NCBI GenBank assembly: GCA_029204225.1
Contig: CM055092.1
Span: 73,260,857-73,324,856 of the forward strand
Direction of reading: 5' to 3'
Length of the DNA: 64,000 nt
DNA from: Diphasiastrum complanatum
Lineage: Eukaryota; Streptophyta; Lycopodiopsida; Lycopodiales; Lycopodiaceae
Below the pieces are notes generated by a model. The model had not been told where the DNA came from. It worked only from the letters and a program-made list of their open reading frames with translations, and did not search any database. Shown piece by piece: positions 59,034 to 64,000 of this stretch; position 1 is the first letter of the stretch, and each line of letters starts with the position of its first letter. A program made the position numbers and the translations under genes.

Positions 59034-60120
59034 CCCTACTCAAAGGCAGTATTCCACCTATGACAAGAACTTTTTGCTATTGTACATGCCCTGAAAGTTT
59101 GGAGACATTATTTATATGGCTCCCAGTTTACTATAGTTACTGACCATCAAGCGTTAAAGTATATTAACGATGCGGTTGACCTTAGGGGTTGTAAGGCCAG
59201 ATGGTCAGAGATGCTCCAAGAATTTCATTATGACATTTAGTACCGGAAGGGTACTTCTAATAGTGTCGCAGATGCCTTAAGCCATATTGGAGAGGTTAAT
59301 CAGCTAAGCTTTTCTGAGATCCAATCTGAGTTGTATGTGTCCTTAAGAGATTTGTATAAGAGTGATAGGTACTTCGGTCGTATTTAGCTAGACATCCTGG
59401 CAGGCTCTTCTAGATCTAGTGATGAGCTTGAAATGCAGGATTCCAAGGTTTCTCCTCAGGACAAGATATAGAGAGACTATTCCATTAGGAATGGGTTACT
59501 TTTCCGGAATGGAAAAGTTTGTGTGCCAAAAAATGATGATATAAGGGCCCAAATCCTACATGAATGTCATGACAGCCTGTGTGCAGGGCACCTTGGCACT
59601 CAAAGGATGCTTGACTTAGTAAAAAGGAACTTTTACTGGCCAAACTTAAAAAGTCAAGTGGAGGCATATGTTCACAAGTGTGCGCAATGCCAAGTTAATA
59701 AAGCCGAAAGACTTAAGGTAGTTGGTTTGTTAATGCCCTTGGAAATTCTCGAAAAAAAATGGAAAAGCATTTTCATGGACTTTGTGGTTGGGCTACCCCA
59801 GATGGGGAAGCAAAATGATGTCATTTGGGTAATAGTTGACAGGTTAATAAAATGGCACAGTTCATACCAACCAAGCAAATTGTCAGAGCTTCTGAACTTG
59901 TTCAGCTTTCCGTTGAAAAGTTGTTCAGGTTATTTGGTTTGCCGAATGACATTGTTAGTGATCGAGATTGAAAGTTCACAGGCAAATTCTGGCAAGCAGT
60001 CTTTGAGAAATTAGAGACCACTTTAAGTTTGGGGTTATCAGATCATCCTGAATCGAATGGTCAGACAGAGAAGACAAACCAGTCTATGAAAGATATGCTT
60101 CGAGCATATGTTTCCAGTTT
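59034..60120 (+). pseudogene. Gypsy RNase H end, integrase zinc finger and core
   Basis: The forward text begins in RNase H ('LYGSQFTIVTDHQALKYIND', 'SNSVADALSHIGEVNQLSF'). Frame 59523-60014 has the HHCC finger ('ILHECHDSLCAGHLG', 'LVKRNFYWPNLKSQVEAYV', 'KCAQCQ') and the integrase core start 'SIFMDFVVGLPQMGKQNDVI'. After a frameshift, 'SDRD' and 'NGQTEKTNQSMKDML' give the other catalytic Asp and Glu (60050-60100). The element is cut at about 60120. Similar to but distinct from the chromovirus at 48-50.7 kb. Confidence 0.88.
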
Positions 60121-60650
60121 ATAAAGTGTAAAAATAAATTAGGTGAATAACCAGCCTGATGTGAATCTGCAAAAGTTTGAGGCAGTCTTCGAAAGACAAG
60201 TCAATAGTAGCTGGTGGGCAATTCGTTGATTGACATCTCAGGCAAACACAAGTGTCAAGGAATGAAATATGAGAGTCGAGGCCGTTGCAATAAGTTGATC
60301 TCCACATCCGTGGCATGAAGTTTTTATGGGAGAAGGAAGTACAACAAGGGATAATGCAATCATAAGAATTTTTAATCAAGTAGACTATTCTTCTTCCTCC
60401 TTAAAAGGTGTGTGATAGGGACATGTCGGTGGAGGATTTGTGTGAAGAGATGTTAGATAGCGGTTGGGCGGTGTTTGCTTGAATGTCGGGCGGTGGTGTT
60501 CTGATGGAATTCGGATCTTAGAGAAAAATGAAATGCGTGCTTGTGAAAAAGATGAATGCAAGAAAGCAAGAAGACAATTAGAAACAAGAAGAACTGTAAA
60601 ATCGACTGTTATAACGGAGTTCTCTAGCAAGATTTAACAAGATTATCATT
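60121..60650 (-). other. Leader of a reverse gypsy element, no recognised coding
   Basis: It lies downstream, on the minus strand, of the primer site at 60651-60664. One 81-codon minus frame (60385-60630) is Pro/Ser-rich with an acidic end and has no known domain. Confidence 0.4.
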
Positions 60651-60664
60651 AGCAAACGGCGCCA
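60651..60664 (-). other. Gypsy primer binding site (reverse)
   Basis: The minus strand reads TGGCGCCGTTTGCT. Its first ten bases equal the tRNA-Asp-type site TGGCGCCGTT, and it directly follows a CAAACA LTR end. Confidence 0.75.
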
Positions 60665-60665
60665 A

Positions 60666-61140
60666 TGTTTGCTGATTTACTAGCACAATGTTTACTAGTT
60701 CTACTGATACTATGAACAGATTTCTATCATCCTACAGTCGACAAAAACTTTGCTTCTCTTCTCAATCCTATGGCTTGCAGTATAATGGTGATGTTCTCCC
60801 CTGTCAGATTGGCACATCTACGACTTGATCTCGATCCTTTGCTGATAATGGAAGCTCAATTTAAATCTATGATCTATCAGGGCTTAGATATCTACGTTCT
60901 ACAGTCTATTTTAGATCTTCTTTGGTTTCCTACATAATGTAGATTATTATTAATCTAATCTAAGCAAGAAACAATGAATAAGAATGAATCTACTCCTATT
61001 GAAATCACTAGATTAACAAAACTGAATCTAACAAAGAACTGCAAAATCCTACAAAGTGTTTATTACAAATATACTCAACATTTGTAATAAAAACTCCTCA
61101 AGGAGTCAAGCACAAAGCAACATCAAATTTGAATGGTTAT
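60666..61140 (-). repeat. Probable gypsy 5' LTR (reverse)
   Basis: On the plus strand it starts TGTTTGCTG next to the reverse primer site. The far end is not defined; the sequence becomes copia integrase at about 61165. No second copy is in the window, so the LTR call rests on the primer site alone. Confidence 0.5.
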
Positions 61141-61164
61141 GATCTGCCACTAAGCCTTGCACAT

Positions 61165-61890
61165 CTACCTGATGTTAATCACAAAACCAAACCTGAAAGA
61201 AGGAAGAATCAACTTGGTAGATATGTACTCACCACCATTGTCACTCCTTAAGCACTTGATCCTTGTGGAAAATTGGTTCTCCCTTGCATTCTTGAACTTG
61301 ATAAAGACATCATACACTTCATCTTTGCTCTTTAGTAGATAGATCCAACAAAATTTACTAAAATCATCAATGAATGTTACATATATCTTAGCTCCACTGT
61401 TGCTAATTGTAGTATATCCATGAATATCCGAATGTACAAGTTGAAAAGTCTTTGTAGATCTAGTATAAGGTAGTCTATGTGACTTAGACAAAGCACAAGA
61501 CTCACAAACATGATTGACGCCACTTAAGGAACTTGGAAGACCTATCACAACCTTCTTTCTAGCCATTACCTCCAATGACTTGAAGTTGAGGTGTCTCATC
61601 CTTTTATGCCAAACCTCTTGAATAGGTATTTGCTCTCTTGCAACACATCTAACTTGGTTAGCAATAACATAAGCATCTAGTTTGAACAACTTTTCTTGCC
61701 TTTTACCTTTTCCAATCAAGACATCCTTCCTATTGATTATACAAGCATCCCCATCAAACTCAACCTTGAGGCCTTTACTTAGCATTTGACTCACACTAAG
61801 CAAATTCTTGGTAATAGATGGAATAAACAAGACATCCTCCAAATGAACATTCCTATTTGTAGTACTTTCTCCAAATTTTTTGTCTCGCAC
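61165..61890 (-). pseudogene. Copia protease end, GAG-pre-integrase and integrase start
   Basis: The minus frame reads 'NVHLEDVLFIPSITKNLLSV' (protease end), 'VWHKRMRHLNFKSLEVM' and 'CESCALSKSHRLPYTRS' (HHCC zinc finger). It continues with 'LVHSDIHGYTTI' (first catalytic Asp) and 'RSDNGGEYISTK' (second Asp). The frame then passes into unrelated residues, so the third catalytic Glu is lost. Both ends are truncated. It is a 241-codon uninterrupted frame, close to the integrase at 43739-44860. Confidence 0.9.
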
Positions 61891-62790
61891 CCAAATAAAC
61901 GATGTTGTCCTTTCTAGATGGGCAACTTAGTTGCAGATTGTCTCACATCTTACTATGGATGTCTTCCTCAACCATTGTGGCTGAAATGCAACTCATGCTG
62001 AGGGGAGTTTCTTCCATTCAGTGAGTAATCTTGTTGAGAAGAGTAATCATTCACACAGATCTTGGGTAGCATGGCCAAAAGGCCTTGTGAGATTAACAGT
62101 CCTACTATGATTTTCTTTACTCTGAATACTATGCCTTAAGAGTTGCCATGTCGAAGAGTCCTGGTTGCTGACAAGCCCCTGATATTGTGGACTGGTCGTA
62201 ATCTAGTCCTGAAGAAAATGCTTTGAGAAGTAACTAACACCTTGTGAAAATCAATGTTTAGTAAAGTCCATGAGTTGAAGGAGTTATTTTGTTGTAAAGG
62301 AGACCGTAGCTCTCGACGAAGGGAAACCATTACTTGGAGGGTGTTCATTCTGAGATTGTAGTATTTTTTTTATGGATACTGCTATTTTTTTACTGTATGT
62401 TGTGCATAATGTGACAAGCAAGGGTTCATTACAGATAAATCAGTCTCATTATCATGCCAAGAAATATATTCATGCTGATGGCTATAAGTCCTCTCGTACT
62501 AGGGTAGGCTTCTAGCAGTATAACCCTACCCTGATACATAGCCATGTTGATGAGTCTCTTATACAACCATCTGAGCAATACTTGTTGTCATCTATCCCAT
62601 GTCCAACTTGTGACCCACCATCCTAACTGTCGTTGCAAGATGAAGTTACATCCACTGCTCACTGATTTTTGAAGGCATTCTCCTACGTATTTGTAGAATC
62701 ATGCTAGTTGCCATTGCACTAACTAGCACAAGGCATTAAGCTCACTTCCGTCTGAGTTTGATTTTTGGATAGTAGTCTGCAAGGGAAAAC
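61891..62790. other. 0.9 kb without a recognisable gene
   Basis: No frame above 70 codons. A short inverted repeat AGGGTAGG...CCCTACCCT lies near 62501-62532. It separates the copia and gypsy fragments. Confidence 0.45.
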
Positions 62791-62798
62791 AACACTAC

Positions 62799-64000
62799 AT
62801 GGTAGATCATGTGTCGCGAATTAAGGGAAAGGAGATTGCAACCCAACCTGACGATGAGCTGGCCGATGCTGGCTTATTTTATGTAGACACAATACCGGAG
62901 TGGGCTTTCTACATAGTTGAATATCTAATGCGGGGCCAACCAGAGAAATCACTACCAAAGGTGGATCAGCAGAAATTGATCTTGAAAGCTAGACCTTATC
63001 AGCTGATTGCTGGCCAATTGTACCGAAGATAACCATATGGGATTCTTTGGCGGTGTATTCTTTCTCATGAGACCACCTAGATCATTTCGCTTTCACATGA
63101 AGGCATGGGTGGAGGCCATTTTGCATCCAACATTACAGCTCACAAGATCCTGCAATCAGGATGTTGGTGGCCAACAATTCATAAAGATATGGAGAAATAC
63201 CTGAGGAAGTGCGATGTGTGCCATAGGGCAAAGAGACCAACGAGATTGAATTATGACCTATTGCACCCGGTCTTAGTCCAAGCACTATTCAAAAAGTGAG
63301 GATTGGACTACATTGGTCCGATTCACCCTGCAGCAAGAAGTACCTAGGCTCGATACATAATCGAAGCCACCGACTATCTCACCAAGTGGGTCGAAGCCAA
63401 GGCAGTAAGAGTAGCTGATGCTAGAACCACTACCAAGTTCCTCTATGAAAATATTATTGTGCGCTTTGGATGCCCGGTGGAAATAGTCAGCGATCGTGGA
63501 AGTCATTTCATCAATGAAACCATCAAGGTCCTGTTGGAGAAATTCTTCGTGATCCATAGGACCAATACACCTTATTATCCTCGCGGTAATGGGCAAGCAG
63601 AATCATCCAATAAGATTTTGTGAAGCGTGCTCACGAAAATAGTTGAAGCTAGTAGATCAGATTGGAAACACAAGTGCATGCTGCTTTGTGGACATTCAGG
63701 ACAGCATATAAGAGAAGCACTGATTAAACACCCTTCCAATTGGTATATGGTCAGGATGTTGTAATGCCAGTAGAATTTTTAGTCCCTTCATTAAGAATTG
63801 CCACAACGCAACATCTTGATGAATCCAAATCTCTACAATTATGCCACGAAGCTCTGCATAAGCTATGTGAAACATGCTTATTAGTTGTACATGCACTAGC
63901 AGTTGAGAAGGAAAGATGCAAAGCATGGTATGATCGCAAGTTACAAAAGAAGAATCTTCGTTTCGGAGATCTAGTCCTGATGTATAAAACCAAGGTGATC
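62799..64000 (+). pseudogene. Gypsy RNase H/integrase region running off the window
   Basis: It begins 'VDHVSRIKGKEIATQPDDE' (RNase H-integrase linker) and 'QLIAGQLYRR'. A shifted frame gives 'GGGHFASNITAHKILQSGCW' and 'YLRKCDVCHRAKRPT' (HHCC finger). Then come 'GLDYIGPIHPAA' (Asp), 'IVSDRGSHFINE' (Asp), 'RGNGQAESSNK' (Glu), and from 63720 'PFQLVYGQDVVMPVEFLVP' and 'KAWYDRKLQKKNLRFGDLVL'. All three catalytic residues are readable through several stops and shifts. The wording fits the Tat/Athila branch rather than the chromoviruses. Confidence 0.88.

Noticed and set aside
62488-62505. Match of about 15 bases (CCTCTCGTACTAGG) to the conserved antisense of large-subunit rRNA
   Set aside because: The flanks do not match rRNA on either side; too short to support an rRNA fragment.

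Overview
This window is nuclear DNA of a land plant, from a transposon-rich, gene-poor genome. The evidence is a PYR/PYL/RCAR-type abscisic-acid receptor gene, many plant-type Ty1/copia and Ty3/gypsy elements (initiator tRNA-Met and tRNA-Asp primer sites, one chromodomain), a plant Ptta/En/Spm-type transposase gene, and dinucleotide microsatellites up to about 190 bp. A fern or other non-angiosperm would fit this much retroelement debris around one isolated gene, but the sequence alone does not settle the lineage.

Layout. 1-3.0 kb: a gag-protease-only copia element with its 3' LTR (forward). 3.0-5.7 kb: unrecognised old sequence. 5.7-8.65 kb: a 5'-truncated copia element (reverse) whose 3' LTR holds a long AG tract. 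8.7-10.3 kb: an unidentified coding-like stretch and a degenerate repeat. 10.3-17.0 kb: a gypsy element (reverse) with two LTRs, gag and zinc knuckle but no recognisable pol. 17-19.9 kb: microsatellite, hairpin-forming repeats and degenerate repeats. 19.9-21.9 kb: a second copia of the 5.7-kb family (reverse), cut off by a Ptta/En/Spm-type gene (21.9-23.9 kb, reverse). 24.4-28.5 kb: the 5' half of a gypsy element (LTR, tRNA-Asp primer site, gag, protease), followed by a copia RT/RNase H end (28.5-29.3 kb). 30.7-33.2 kb: a decayed copia with an apparently perfect 403-bp tandem duplication.

35.4-37.9 kb is the one cellular gene: an intact, intronless PYL coding region (36952-37563) with a predicted leader intron, a GC-rich upstream region carrying ABRE/G-box motifs, and a poly(A) signal. 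37.9-42.4 kb is mostly featureless. 42.4-44.9 kb holds head-to-head copia fragments. 47.1-47.8 kb is another copia remnant. 48.1-50.7 kb is a deleted chromovirus (reverse) retaining its chromodomain. 51.9-52.5 kb is a decayed gypsy gag, and 52.9-53.8 kb a copia gag with primer site. 53.8-59.0 kb is a nearly complete copia (partial 5' LTR, gag, PR, INT, RT, RNase H, 3' LTR). It abuts a gypsy RNase H-integrase fragment (59.0-60.1 kb), a reverse gypsy LTR with primer site (60.7 kb), a copia integrase fragment (61.2-61.9 kb) and a last gypsy integrase running off the window (62.8-64 kb).

Almost every retroelement frame carries stops, frameshifts, deletions or lost catalytic residues, so the mobile elements look inactive. 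The PYL gene stands out for having an intact frame, all the ABA-contact residues I could place, and ordinary promoter and 3'-end signals.
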